Under the pieces are notes generated by a model. That model did no database searches, was not told where the DNA came from, and saw only the letters and a list, made by a program, of their open reading frames with translations. The translations under genes and the position numbers were made by a program. DNA of 34,699 bases, from positions 1 to 34,699 of the forward strand of contig JADGQO010000105.1 of NCBI GenBank assembly GCA_017881725.1, given 5' to 3'. Every line of letters begins with the position of its first letter. Positions within the stretch are counted from its first letter, which is position 1. Shown here one piece after another: positions 9,229 to 18,220 of the stretch. The stretch is from Fibrobacteria bacterium. GTDB lineage: Bacteria > Fibrobacterota > Fibrobacteria > UBA11236.

Positions 9229-10113
9229 ATGTTTAAAGCATTACGCATTTCGTTTGCATTGATTTTAGCCGTGGCTGTCGCTATCGCGGAATCGGCGGAC
9301 CGGATTCTCATTTTCACCAAAACGGCGGGCGTCCGGGAAAACAACATTGCGGATACGCGCAAGGCGTTGAAAACCTTCTACGAGGGCAAGGGCCTGACAG
9401 TGGATACCTCCGAGAACGCCGCGCTATTTTCGGACACGGGATTGGCGCATTATAAGGCCGTGGTTTTTCTCAAGACCACGGGAGATTTTTTAAACACCAC
9501 CCAACAAGCGGCGTTCGAAAAATGGTTTCAGGCCGGAGGCGGCGCGCAAATCATCCATGCGGCCCTCGACGCCGAAACGGCTTGGCCCTTCTACGGAAAA
9601 ATCATCGGTGGGGCTTATTTTAACAGCCTGCCGGGCGATTCGAACACGACCCAGACCGAAGTCGTGGATGATTCCACGGACCGCTCAACGGTAGACTTAC
9701 CGCATCGCTGGGCCCGCAAGGACGAGATTTATGGCTTTAAAACAAATCCGCGCAGTGCGACCAATCCGAGCATGCATATTCTGGTCACAGTTGATGAGTC
9801 TACTTTCCGGAGCGGAAAGGCTGGAGCGGACCATCCGATGAGCTGGTATTGCTCTTATCAGGGCGGCCGCGCTTGGGTAACCGCCATGGGGCATATCACG
9901 CCTGCGTATTCCGATCCCAATTTCCTGGGCCACCTTTGGGGCGGCATGGAATTCATTTTGGTGCGTCCTACCACCGCCATTGGCGCCAGTGGTCCGGCCG
10001 CGATGAGCAAAGGCATCCAGCGCGGGTTAGTCCGCGATGGTGAACGATTCGGCGAAGGCTTGAAAAAAGACGCATCCGGACGCGAGGCCGAGATTAAGTC
10101 GGGTAACAAGTAG
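9229..10113 (+). CDS. Secreted ThuA-like (class I amidotransferase-like fold) protein
   Basis: Predicted exported 294-residue protein. A signal peptide (about 1-21) precedes a ThuA-like domain with a flavodoxin/amidotransferase-like fold. It has RILIFTKTAGVRENNI at the first strand, YKAVVFLKTTGDFLNTTQQAAFEKW, AQIIHAALDAETAW, HPMSWYC and the closing TAMGHITPAYSDPNFLGHLWGGMEFIL. These are the usual landmarks of ThuA-like proteins, which are common in secreted sugar-degrading loci but whose reaction is not settled. The last 45 residues are polar with no sorting motif I can recognise. GGGGGA lies just before the ATG. The spaced inverted repeat TGTTT-N5-AAACA (9183-9197) upstream might be a regulator site. 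It lies among galactoside and mannan genes, which suggests a role in processing modified or oxidised sugars. Confidence 0.85.
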   Translation: MFKALRISFALILAVAVAIAESADRILIFTKTAGVRENNIADTRKALKTFYEGKGLTVDTSENAALFSDTGLAHYKAVVFLKTTGDFLNTTQQAAFEKWFQAGGGAQIIHAALDAETAWPFYGKIIGGAYFNSLPGDSNTTQTEVVDDSTDRSTVDLPHRWARKDEIYGFKTNPRSATNPSMHILVTVDESTFRSGKAGADHPMSWYCSYQGGRAWVTAMGHITPAYSDPNFLGHLWGGMEFILVRPTTAIGASGPAAMSKGIQRGLVRDGERFGEGLKKDASGREAEIKSGNK

Positions 10114-10172
10114 GTTACGGTAAAGGGAACGTTACCTGCCGGGAAAATTGACCTCCCAAGGTTATCTACCCC

Positions 10173-11633
10173 TCAAGGAAATTCAGTCCAGCGCATGACG
10201 GAAAGGCGATTGCCGTCACTTTCCAAAAACGCGACCCAAGGCTCCCCTTCCGGTCCGAATACCAGGGCCGGGGTCCAAATCGGTATTTTCGGCAGGCCGT
10301 CGTCGGCGATATTCTCCCATTTCGTGTTCGCTTCGTTCCAACGCATTAAACCCAACGCCCCGGAATTTTCCTGGTCCCTGAATGCCACATAGGGAGCGCC
10401 TTGCGGGCCGATGGCGATGGATGGCATATTGGCTTGCCCCGGCGAAAAACCTTCTGGCCCGACCAAGGACCAATTCCCAGCGACCGGTAAATATCGCATC
10501 ACCGTAGCCTTGAACGCATTATCGGTGGCGTCGCTGAAGGCCAGATAGGGCACCCCCTGGGCATCGATGGCCATTGAGGTACCAATCGCGCTGCTCGAAA
10601 ATCCCGGTTCGCCGATAAAATCCCAACGCCTGGTCGCGCGGTTATAACCCAGAACAGTCGCGCGGCCGCGCCGGCTCTCGTCGCAGTAAGCGAGATGGGG
10701 CTTTCCCAACGGATCGATAGCGAGAGAAAAATAATTGCCTTCGGAATCGGCGAAGCCGGTGTCCCCGATGACTTCCCAAGTATTCCGGTAGGGATTGAAT
10801 TCCAGGACGGAGGTTTGGAATCCATGCCGTTCATCCTTATAAGCAAGGTAGGTTTCACCTGCCGGACCGATCGCCAAAGTGAATTGCACCGTTCCTGAGG
10901 GCGAAATCCCTTTTTGGCCGACGCTGTCCCAGTGTTCGGTGACGGAATTCCAACTCTTGACCGACACTCGCAACGAATCCGCCTCATCATTAAAGGCGAC
11001 ATACGGCGTCCCACTTGGGTTGGAGGCCAAGACAATGGTCTGCACCGGCCCTTGCGAAAGTCCTCCGCGACCCAAAGTATTCCACGCTTTCGTCACCGCG
11101 GAATAGCGCATGACAACGGGCCGTCTCGAATCTGATCGATCGCCGTAGGCGGTAAATGCATTTCCGTCCACGCCAATCGCTAGGCCAATGGAGTAGGCTT
11201 CCGATGGGGAGAGGTGGGCATGTCCCACGTATTCGAAATGCGGGAGTTTCAAATCGGCGCGCGCGATGGTAATGCTTCCGCGAAAGTCGCCTATCGAAAT
11301 ACTTTTCAAATAGACCCGTAAGGAATCTTGGTAACCTTCAATTCGTAGCGTCACGGGTTGGCCTAGGAATCGACCTGGGTTCATATTCTGAAAGGCGCTG
11401 GGTGGGGAAGGGCTGCCGTTGAAAATCGTATCCAAACTGTCGCTGGAAGCGGATGCGACTGCAATGACCACTTTACTAAAGTCCGCGAAGCGCACCGTCG
11501 AATCCAGGGATATGGTGGTCGGAGAATCCTGTGTGTTGAACATGCAGGATGATGACCAAAGGCCGGCCCATCCCATTAATAGGAGGAATACGGCCGAATT
11601 GATTTTGATTTTTCCGGTTCGTCGGGAATCCAT
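10173..11633 (-). CDS. Seven-repeat beta-propeller lipoprotein of unknown function
   Basis: Predicted cell-surface or periplasmic protein of 486 residues. An N-terminal hydrophobic segment ends in WSSSC (Cys30), a non-ideal lipobox. After a spacer of about 120 residues come seven copies of a repeat of about 48 residues. Each has the form AIGxxGxPYxAFxDE, then a variable stretch, then V(M/L)RYNxxTxxWxxVGxxGFS. The last copy lacks the final strand, while an extra strand with its consensus (HFEYVGHAHLSPS) stands before the first copy. This is the usual closure of a seven-bladed propeller. I do not recognise the family. The ATG has CAGGAG nine bases upstream. It is convergent with the ThuA-like gene on one side and divergent from the second ThuA-like gene on the other. 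The role is probably binding, not catalysis. Confidence 0.8.
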   Translation of the reverse strand: MDSRRTGKIKINSAVFLLLMGWAGLWSSSCMFNTQDSPTTISLDSTVRFADFSKVVIAVASASSDSLDTIFNGSPSPPSAFQNMNPGRFLGQPVTLRIEGYQDSLRVYLKSISIGDFRGSITIARADLKLPHFEYVGHAHLSPSEAYSIGLAIGVDGNAFTAYGDRSDSRRPVVMRYSAVTKAWNTLGRGGLSQGPVQTIVLASNPSGTPYVAFNDEADSLRVSVKSWNSVTEHWDSVGQKGISPSGTVQFTLAIGPAGETYLAYKDERHGFQTSVLEFNPYRNTWEVIGDTGFADSEGNYFSLAIDPLGKPHLAYCDESRRGRATVLGYNRATRRWDFIGEPGFSSSAIGTSMAIDAQGVPYLAFSDATDNAFKATVMRYLPVAGNWSLVGPEGFSPGQANMPSIAIGPQGAPYVAFRDQENSGALGLMRWNEANTKWENIADDGLPKIPIWTPALVFGPEGEPWVAFLESDGNRLSVMRWTEFP

Positions 11634-11688
11634 CGAAGTGTCTCCTGGCCGGTGGTAAATTTAACCCCAGATTATGACTCCTACATCG

Positions 11689-11708
11689 GCCTATCGATCA
11701 ATATAGGC
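11689..11708. repeat. 20-bp inverted repeat between divergent genes
   Basis: GCCTAT and ATAGGC flank eight bases (CGATCAAT) in the 190-bp gap between the propeller gene (minus) and the second ThuA-like gene (plus). It could be a regulator binding site for one or both genes. No other copy was noticed, so the assignment is weak. Confidence 0.3.
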
Positions 11709-11823
11709 AAGAGTATATTGGTAGGGTCACGGAAGCACAGTACCGAGGGGTTTGCCCACAATTTCTAATGGGTACGTCAACCTTGTCAAAACCGATTACA
11801 CGAATCCAATCCTGGAGTGGACT

Positions 11824-12780
11824 ATGATTCATCGAACGTCATTCATCCAGTCCATTTTACTTTCGGTTCTAATGGTTTCAGCATGGGCGCAAAATTCGAT
11901 TCGCGTGCTGATGCTGGGCGGCGCCGACAATGCTCCGGCCCATTTTCCCCTGGCCATGAAAGACACCCTGGCGCCGTTCCTGACGGCGAATAACATGACC
12001 TTGGCCTATCGCGATACGCAAACCGTCCTGAACGCGGACAGCTTGAAGGCATATGACGTGGTTTTACTTGCTCCGGCCGATCATGGTTCCGGGACTGCCG
12101 GTGGTTCAAATCTGACAACGGCCCAGGAAGACGCGCTCATCGGATGGATCAGCGCCGGTCATGTCGCGGTGGCTTTGCACGGGGCGACCAATACGTATTT
12201 GAATAATCCCCGCTGGCTGAAATTATTGGGGGCTGAATTTCTCGATCATGGCTCGGTGGATAATGCCGGGACGGTAACCCTTACGAAGCCAACTCACCCT
12301 GCCTTGACGGGGATTACCACGCTTCCGGCATCCGCAGCCGCTACGGGCGGCCAGCCTTACTGGGATGAAGGCCGCCGGCATAAAAATTTTTCTTCCGACA
12401 CCGTGGTGTTGGCGACGGCGCGCCTTGGCGGGGGAGAGGTGGTGCCTTGGATTTGGGTGCGTCCAGAGGGCTCCGGTTGGGTGTATTACAATGCCAGCGG
12501 ACATGATGGCCAGTGTTGGAAGCTTTCCCAATGGAAAGGACAAATCCTTCAAGCTATTCGGTGGGGAGATGGGGCAACTGTAAGCATTAATCGATTCGGG
12601 CGCGCCGTGAATCATTCGGCGAACTTCAAGCGCGGTGAGTTTTTCATCAACCCTCAAGGGCAGAAAATTCCCCAGGCAATTTCGCTGAATGGGCGGTCAT
12701 TAAAATTCGGAAGTTATTCGAGGCCCGGTTTTCTGATCGTGCCCGAATTTCTGGATGGTAATTCCGATTCAAGGCCTTGA
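11824..12780 (+). CDS. Second secreted ThuA-like protein
   Basis: Predicted exported protein of 318 residues. After a signal peptide (about 1-23, ending SAWA) the ThuA-like domain begins with IRVLMLGGADNAPAHF. It continues with YDVVLLAPADHGSG, GWISAGHVAVALHGATNTY, PRWLKLLGAEFLDHG, TKPTHPALTGI and WVYYNASGHDGQCW, and ends with QILQAIRWG. It is only distantly like the ThuA-like protein encoded at 9229-10113 and is not a recent duplicate. A tail of about 70 residues (NGRSLKFGSYSRPGFLIVP) may be a degenerate sorting domain. The ATG at 11824 is preferred over the upstream in-frame start because GGAG stands just before it and the signal peptide then begins correctly. It is convergent with the galactose operon, whose last gene ends 89 bp away. 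Confidence 0.84.
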   Translation: MIHRTSFIQSILLSVLMVSAWAQNSIRVLMLGGADNAPAHFPLAMKDTLAPFLTANNMTLAYRDTQTVLNADSLKAYDVVLLAPADHGSGTAGGSNLTTAQEDALIGWISAGHVAVALHGATNTYLNNPRWLKLLGAEFLDHGSVDNAGTVTLTKPTHPALTGITTLPASAAATGGQPYWDEGRRHKNFSSDTVVLATARLGGGEVVPWIWVRPEGSGWVYYNASGHDGQCWKLSQWKGQILQAIRWGDGATVSINRFGRAVNHSANFKRGEFFINPQGQKIPQAISLNGRSLKFGSYSRPGFLIVPEFLDGNSDSRP

Positions 12781-12869
12781 CAGAATCGGTATGCTACGTC
12801 CCTGGAGCCGGCGAGCGAAATGGAATTATAACCAAGGATACGTTCCTTATCGCCTGCACGAAAGGCCCG

Positions 12870-14399
12870 TCACCGGAAAACGATATAAACGGCAGCTACC
12901 AAAAGTAGGACGATGACGCCCAACGCCTTGGCCAAGGGGCTAGAACGCAAATCAACCGCGCCCTGACCTCGGTTCATTTGCACGGGTTCTTTCAACGGCT
13001 TTACTGCGGTTATAATGCCCATCAGGATGATTAAGATCACAAACGTGATGGCCATATGATTCAGGAAGGCGACATTCGGGAACATCCAACGTTGGAACAG
13101 GTAAATAAAGACGCCGCCTATAAGGGCGGTCATGGCGGCGGAGGTCGGGGCTCGGCGGAATACCAGACCGAATAGGAAGGCCGCCGTGATGCCAGGGGAG
13201 AAGCAACCCCACAGTTCCTGGATATAATTGAATACGCCGTGAAAACGTCCGGGAAGGGGGGCCAGCACGCAAGCGATTACGGTGAACGCGATGGTGGAAA
13301 TCCGCCCGACCATCACCTCCTTCTTATCGCCCGCATTCTTATTGATGAATCGTTTGTAGAAGTCCAAAGTGAATATGGTCGATGCGGAATTGAGGATGGC
13401 GGCCAAGGCGCTCATGATGGCGCCGGATAAAGCGGCGAGCAACATGCCCCGCAATCCCATAGGAACGATTTCGCGGATCAAGGTGGGGTAGGCCAAGTCG
13501 CCGTTGGAAATTTTGTCGCGGAACAATTCATACGCAATGATGCCCGGCAAAACGATGATGAAGGGAATGAAGATTTTTTGCAGCGCCGCGAACAAGATTC
13601 CCAATTGCCCCTGGGCCAGGGTTTTGGCCGCCAACGCGCGTTGCGTGATGAATTGGTTGAAGCCCCAATAATAAATGTTGGGAATCCATATGCCGAGCAA
13701 CAGGGCCGTCCAAGGTATGCTGGGGTTATTCGCGGGCAAAATCATATGGAACTTGTCGCGATTATGCTGGAAGAATTCCGCCACATTGCCGACGCGATGA
13801 AGGCCCAAAAATGTCACCAAGGCGCCGCCCGCCAGCAATGCTCCGCCATGCAACAAATCCGAATAGGCCACGGCCTTGAGGCCTCCGAAGGCCGTGTAGA
13901 GGCCTGAGCAAAGGCCCACGATCCAAACTCCGTAAGCCAAATCCAAGCCGAACATGGCTTGCAGCGCGATGGCGCCGGCGTACAATACGGTTACCATTAC
14001 GACGCCGCAATAGGCGATCATCATGTAGAGAGCCATCAAGGTGCGGGGTGCTGGTCCGTAGCGATACTCAAGGAATTCCGGCAAGGTGAAGATGCCGAGG
14101 TTCAAATACAACGGCAACAGAAAGAATGCGATGAAAACCAAGGTCGCCGCGGCGATGAATTCGTAACTGGCGATGGCCAATCCGGCCCCGCCGAATGCTT
14201 GTCCGGACATGCCCACGAAATGCTCGGAGGAAATGTTAGATGAGATGAGGGAGAACCCGACCAAAATCCAGCCCATGCCGCGACCGCCAAGGAAGTAATC
14301 CTTCGCGGTCTTTTCCCTCCGTGATTTGAACATGGCGTAAGCCGTCACGAGCACCGAGAAGATTAAGAATCCGGTCCAGTCGATCCAATTCAGCTGCAT
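12870..14399 (-). CDS. SSS-family sodium:sugar symporter (probable galactose uptake)
   Basis: Inner-membrane transporter of the solute:sodium symporter family (SGLT-type), 509 residues with about 13-14 hydrophobic segments. Family landmarks are present: DYFLGGRGMGW after the first helix, SLISSNISSEHFVGMSGQAF in the unwound first core helix, LPEFLEYRYG, and GLYTAFGGLKAVAYSDLLHGG. Sugar specificity is inferred. The gene is the last in an operon with galT and galK, and the sequence resembles sugar members of the family such as the Vibrio galactose transporter, so sodium-driven galactose uptake is the likely job. It starts 24 bp after the galK stop with AAGGAA as ribosome site. An imperfect stem near 12834-12848 lacks a T run, so I call no terminator. 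Confidence 0.9.
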   Translation of the reverse strand: MQLNWIDWTGFLIFSVLVTAYAMFKSRREKTAKDYFLGGRGMGWILVGFSLISSNISSEHFVGMSGQAFGGAGLAIASYEFIAAATLVFIAFFLLPLYLNLGIFTLPEFLEYRYGPAPRTLMALYMMIAYCGVVMVTVLYAGAIALQAMFGLDLAYGVWIVGLCSGLYTAFGGLKAVAYSDLLHGGALLAGGALVTFLGLHRVGNVAEFFQHNRDKFHMILPANNPSIPWTALLLGIWIPNIYYWGFNQFITQRALAAKTLAQGQLGILFAALQKIFIPFIIVLPGIIAYELFRDKISNGDLAYPTLIREIVPMGLRGMLLAALSGAIMSALAAILNSASTIFTLDFYKRFINKNAGDKKEVMVGRISTIAFTVIACVLAPLPGRFHGVFNYIQELWGCFSPGITAAFLFGLVFRRAPTSAAMTALIGGVFIYLFQRWMFPNVAFLNHMAITFVILIILMGIITAVKPLKEPVQMNRGQGAVDLRSSPLAKALGVIVLLLVAAVYIVFR

Positions 14400-14423
14400 G
14401 GTTTGTTCCTTGCGGGTTCGCGG

Positions 14424-15632
14424 TCAGCCGCCGCTTTTAAGCGTCGGTGTGGAGGAGAAAATCGTTTTGGCCCCGGCGGACAGGCGGATGGGCCATGCCG
14501 AAACCGGAAGTGAATTCGGAAACTTCTTTGGGTATTCGTTTTGGACCGCTGCTATTGAGGCTTGTACAGTCTCGTCCCGTACCAGCGCTATGACGCAGCC
14601 TCCGAAACCAGCGCCCGTCAGGCGAGCTCCGATGGTTCTAGGAAGGCGGGTTAGAATCTCGACTATGCTGTCCAATTCCGGGCAAGAAACTTCATAGTCG
14701 TCTCGCAAGCTTAGATGTGAGGCATTGAGGTTCGCGCCCAGGGCTGCCAAATCCCCGTGTCGCAGGGCCTGGCAAGCATTTTCAACCCGCGTATTTTCCG
14801 TGACGACGTGACGAATCCTGCGAAGAAGAACGGGATCCATCCCGCTTGCGGCTGTTTCCAAGATTTCCGGAGTCAGCGCGCGCAAACCATGGGGTTGACG
14901 AAGATGGGGGAGGCGTTCTTGCAACCATTGTAATCCAGCTTGGCATTGGCTGCGCCGCAGATTGTATTCGGAATCGACTAAGCCGCGCTTTTTCCCGGAA
15001 TCGATCACGAGCCAGGTGTGGTCCGGGACCGCCGCGGAAACGGCTTCGAATTCCAGGCTGGCGCAATCGATCTTCAATGCATGATCGGCAATTCCCAGCG
15101 CGGAAATGTATTGGTCCATGATGCCGCACGCCATGCCGACAAAATTATTTTCCGCACGTTGGCAGAGTAAGGCGATCTCGCGTTTGGAAAGCTGATGTTG
15201 AATAAGGTTCAACACCGCCGTTGCCGTGGCCACTTCCAAGGCTGCCGAGGATGACAATCCGGCCCCCTGGGGAACATTCCCGGCAATGATGAATTCGAAT
15301 CCACCCGGCCGGATTTCGAGTTGATCCAACTCTTTCAATACGCCAAGGACATATCGGAGCCAGCGACAGGGATGCGTCGGATCGAATTTTCCAGTTGGGA
15401 ATTTTACCGACTCTCCGAAGTCGACGGAGTAGCCGGTAACCAAGTCTCCGGGGATGGAACGGATGGCGAAAAGCACTTGCCGGTCAATGGCCACGGGCAT
15501 GACCAGGCCGCCCATATAATCCGTATGTTCCCCGATAAGGTTGACGCGACCGGGAGCGGACGCGACCAGATCCGGTTGGCCTCCAAAAACCCGTTGGAAG
15601 GCGCTCAAGATTTCTTCCAACGCCTGCTTCAC
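14424..15632 (-). CDS. galK: Galactokinase
   Basis: GHMP-family galactokinase, 402 residues, which phosphorylates alpha-D-galactose at C1 in the Leloir pathway. The GalK signature GRVNLIGEHTDY is at residues 28-39. The ATP-binding loop is GNVPQGAGLSSSAALE. The catalytic Asp lies in GIMDQYIS. The C-terminal motif is LTGAGFGGCVIAL. The start is GTG and overlaps the galT stop by four bases (GTGA), so the two are translationally coupled. It is the fourth gene of the galactoside operon. Confidence 0.97.
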   Translation of the reverse strand: MKQALEEILSAFQRVFGGQPDLVASAPGRVNLIGEHTDYMGGLVMPVAIDRQVLFAIRSIPGDLVTGYSVDFGESVKFPTGKFDPTHPCRWLRYVLGVLKELDQLEIRPGGFEFIIAGNVPQGAGLSSSAALEVATATAVLNLIQHQLSKREIALLCQRAENNFVGMACGIMDQYISALGIADHALKIDCASLEFEAVSAAVPDHTWLVIDSGKKRGLVDSEYNLRRSQCQAGLQWLQERLPHLRQPHGLRALTPEILETAASGMDPVLLRRIRHVVTENTRVENACQALRHGDLAALGANLNASHLSLRDDYEVSCPELDSIVEILTRLPRTIGARLTGAGFGGCVIALVRDETVQASIAAVQNEYPKKFPNSLPVSAWPIRLSAGAKTIFSSTPTLKSGG

Positions 15633-16630
15633 GACGAAACCACACTCGTGCGATTCGCGCTCGCACGCTTTAATTCCGCCGCAGAATCCTCCGGCAGGGA
15701 CGGGTTGATGATATTGCCTCCGCCGGTCTCGAACCCGGCAAGGTATTTCAGCTTGTCTGCCGCGCGCACGGGCGGCGCGAACTGGACATGAAAATGCCAG
15801 GGGCTTAAATCCAATCCTTGCTTGGTCGGCGCGTTGTAGAACACGGTGATATTCGGAATTCGACGCGCGAATAGGTTGTCATACCGGATCACTAATTCCC
15901 GATAGAGCTCCGCCATGGCGCGGATTTCCGAAGAGCCGAGGGAAGAAATGAAGGGAACATGCCTTCTGGGCATAAGGTGAACTTCGTATTTGAACCTTGC
16001 GAATGATGGAACGAAGGCCACGAAATGTTCGTTGCTAGCGAGAATCCTCTGGCCGCTTTTCAATTCTTTGCCGAGGGCATCGCAGAACACACATCCGCCT
16101 GAGACTGCATGGAATTCCTGTGCGCTGGCGTACATGGTGGATGGGATGCGCGGAATGAAATCGGTGGCGTAAATTTGCCCATGCGGGTGGGGATTGGATA
16201 CGCCGATTTCTTTTCCCTTGTTTTCGAATAGCATCACGTATTCCATTCCCGGAATCGATGCCATTTCGTTGAACTGTCCCGCGAAGGTTCTCAGCACGGA
16301 TTCGATTTGTTCCGTCTCCATATCAGCCAAGGTGACATTGTGCCTGGGATCAAAGCAAACCACCCGGCAGATTCCACGGGCCTCGGAGTCCAGGGTCAGT
16401 GACGCGAAATCATTGTCGAAAACATAGGTGTCCAAGTAGCGAGGGTTTTCCGCACCGTTGGAACGACTCGCTCCGGGACATAAATGGCAGGTCGGATCAA
16501 AATCCGGTTCGTCGGCGGCAACGGTGTTCAATACCGCGCCGTTCCAGGGGCGTACGTCCGTTGCGGGCGCCATGATCACCCATTCCTTGAGATAGGGGTG
16601 CATGCGTTTGATGGAGGCAGGGCGGGTCAT
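15629..16630 (-). CDS. galT: Galactose-1-phosphate uridylyltransferase
   Basis: GalT of 333 residues, which swaps UMP between UDP-glucose and galactose-1-phosphate. The active-site motif NPHPHGQIY is at about 146-154, with the nucleophile His150. The zinc-site cysteines are in CHLCPG (Cys48, Cys51). ENPRY, FENKGKEIG and the distal RRHVPF/SPWHFHVQFAPP segments are typical of the family. The ATG starts 22 bp after the outer-membrane protein gene and the stop overlaps galK. The ribosome site is weak, so translation may depend partly on the gene before. No galE is seen in the window, so UDP-galactose must be recycled by an epimerase encoded elsewhere. Confidence 0.97.
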   Translation of the reverse strand: MTRPASIKRMHPYLKEWVIMAPATDVRPWNGAVLNTVAADEPDFDPTCHLCPGASRSNGAENPRYLDTYVFDNDFASLTLDSEARGICRVVCFDPRHNVTLADMETEQIESVLRTFAGQFNEMASIPGMEYVMLFENKGKEIGVSNPHPHGQIYATDFIPRIPSTMYASAQEFHAVSGGCVFCDALGKELKSGQRILASNEHFVAFVPSFARFKYEVHLMPRRHVPFISSLGSSEIRAMAELYRELVIRYDNLFARRIPNITVFYNAPTKQGLDLSPWHFHVQFAPPVRAADKLKYLAGFETGGGNIINPSLPEDSAAELKRASANRTSVVSS

Positions 16631-16652
16631 GAAATGTCCAGGAGTTTGACGA

Positions 16653-18122
16653 TTAATAGCTCGCCGTCACGCGGAGAATGCCCCACCATTGGCTGCGGTC
16701 TTTGAGGAGCTCTTCGTAGGTAAAACCGTCGACGTTGGGCAACCGTAAATGGTCATGCGCGATTTGTGTAGAAATATAAAGACCGTGGGCAACTTGCTTG
16801 CGAAGGTAAACCGACCATTTCCAGGGGCTGTAGACGTAATCAGAATGGGTTGCCGGGTCAACATAAGTCCCGGGGATAAATCCCAATCCTCCGGGAATTG
16901 GCAGGCCTTCTCGCAAGGACCGCTGCCAATCGTTTGGAAAGGGATTGCTGCAATATTCAACTTCCAGACTGACTACATCGATGTAATTAAATGCGGGTAA
17001 ATTGAATCCCAACATCCAAGGAATCCGCTGTTTAAGGCTTGAATAATAAAATGGATAATCTTTCAGCCCAAGAATTGCCGTTTCACCGTAAAGTTTTAAA
17101 TCCTGGCGTCCGAATCCTCTGGAGGACCCAAATAGTGCCTTTGGATCGAAGGAAAAACGACCCATCAAGGCTATGCCCTGAAAGGTATAGTAGCCTGTAT
17201 CGACTTGTAGTTGTGGGTAAAAATCCCGGCTTAGGGTAACTGGGTTTGATTGATAGGAGTAATTGGTGTCATTCTTTACCAAGCCAGGAAGTCCATCGGC
17301 AGCATTTACTTTATGAGTTACACCGGCACTATCCTTAAAATTTTGGGCTGGCACTGTTACATACATATTGTTTTCATTTTTAGGCGACTCTAAGCTGGGT
17401 TTCACCGCAAGGCAATGTTCACAAGATGCTCCTGCCCCCAAGGTTAAAACCTTTCCCATCGAATAGGATGCGACGTACGAAAGTGTATAATCCGATTTAG
17501 GGGCATATTTGTACTCGCTAGTCAGCAATAAATCTTGATGGAAATTGGGCATCCAAGATGTACCTACCCGAATCCCAAGCAACCGATCTTGCGGTAATTC
17601 AAAATTCGTAAACAGGTTGAGCGGATAAATTTTACTGCGGAACAAGTACTCGCCCAAATTTTGCTGATCGGGATTGTAATCATAAAGAAAATAACCCACT
17701 TCCACTTGGGTAGGAAACTTTAACTGGTCGCGGAATGAATACAATGCTTTCGCTTCGTGGACATAAGTATTGAATCGTGTAACGCGAGAAACCTCGTTGT
17801 TTGTCTCAGGAAATGGGCGGTTGAAACTAGCTTCCAGGGCCACCCTGGTGGTGAGATGCTCACTCATTGTATTTTCAAGTACAAAACCACCGAGCACGGA
17901 ATTGAACCAGTCCCCTTCGCTGATATCACCACCCGATTTGCTTACTTTGTCGGAAGTACCTGAATAATCCGACTTCCATAACCGGAAGTTTTCCCAGTAT
18001 ACATATCCGCTGGATTTAAAGCCGATTACAATTGTGGAATCCGGTTCGACGGCATGTAAATACTTAACTGTGCTGCAAAAGAGCACACAAACGACAGCGC
18101 TAATTGTCGCCGTTTTATTCAC
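16653..18122 (-). CDS. Outer-membrane beta-barrel protein, candidate galactoside porin
   Basis: Predicted outer-membrane protein of 489 residues that I cannot assign to a named family. A signal peptide (about 1-24, ending YLHA) is followed by many short alternating amphipathic strands rich in Tyr, Phe and Trp. It ends in WWGILRVTASY, an aromatic C-terminus as recognised by barrel assembly. Two close cysteines (CEHC) lie mid-protein in a loop. I use the GTG at 18122 because AGAAAGG stands about nine bases upstream and the signal peptide starts there; the frame is open to 18215. It sits between the GH27 and galT genes of one operon, so passage or capture of galactosides is the likely role. No TonB box or plug domain is visible. 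Confidence 0.75.
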   Translation of the reverse strand: MNKTATISAVVCVLFCSTVKYLHAVEPDSTIVIGFKSSGYVYWENFRLWKSDYSGTSDKVSKSGGDISEGDWFNSVLGGFVLENTMSEHLTTRVALEASFNRPFPETNNEVSRVTRFNTYVHEAKALYSFRDQLKFPTQVEVGYFLYDYNPDQQNLGEYLFRSKIYPLNLFTNFELPQDRLLGIRVGTSWMPNFHQDLLLTSEYKYAPKSDYTLSYVASYSMGKVLTLGAGASCEHCLAVKPSLESPKNENNMYVTVPAQNFKDSAGVTHKVNAADGLPGLVKNDTNYSYQSNPVTLSRDFYPQLQVDTGYYTFQGIALMGRFSFDPKALFGSSRGFGRQDLKLYGETAILGLKDYPFYYSSLKQRIPWMLGFNLPAFNYIDVVSLEVEYCSNPFPNDWQRSLREGLPIPGGLGFIPGTYVDPATHSDYVYSPWKWSVYLRKQVAHGLYISTQIAHDHLRLPNVDGFTYEELLKDRSQWWGILRVTASY

Positions 18123-18220
18123 GTTTAAACCCTTTCTCTGAGAATGTATGGTAATGGACAAAGGAAAATTCTGAATGCAGCACCTTTTACGAGGCGCCAC
18201 CCAGCGATTTACCATTGAGT

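Noticed and set aside
10119-10136. GGTAA-N8-TTACC hairpin between the ThuA-like and propeller genes as a terminator or operator
   Set aside because: Only five pairs and no T run. The AACGTT core looks like the LacI-type site, but the flanks do not match TGTAAACGTTTGCA.
10173-11633. DNA tandem repeat array in the propeller gene
   Set aside because: Repetition is clear at protein level, but the DNA copies have diverged, so it is not a nucleotide tandem repeat or CRISPR-like array.
13578-13907. Plus-strand open frame within the symporter gene
   Set aside because: It is antisense to well-conserved transporter helices; Gln/Arg-rich and without a start signal.
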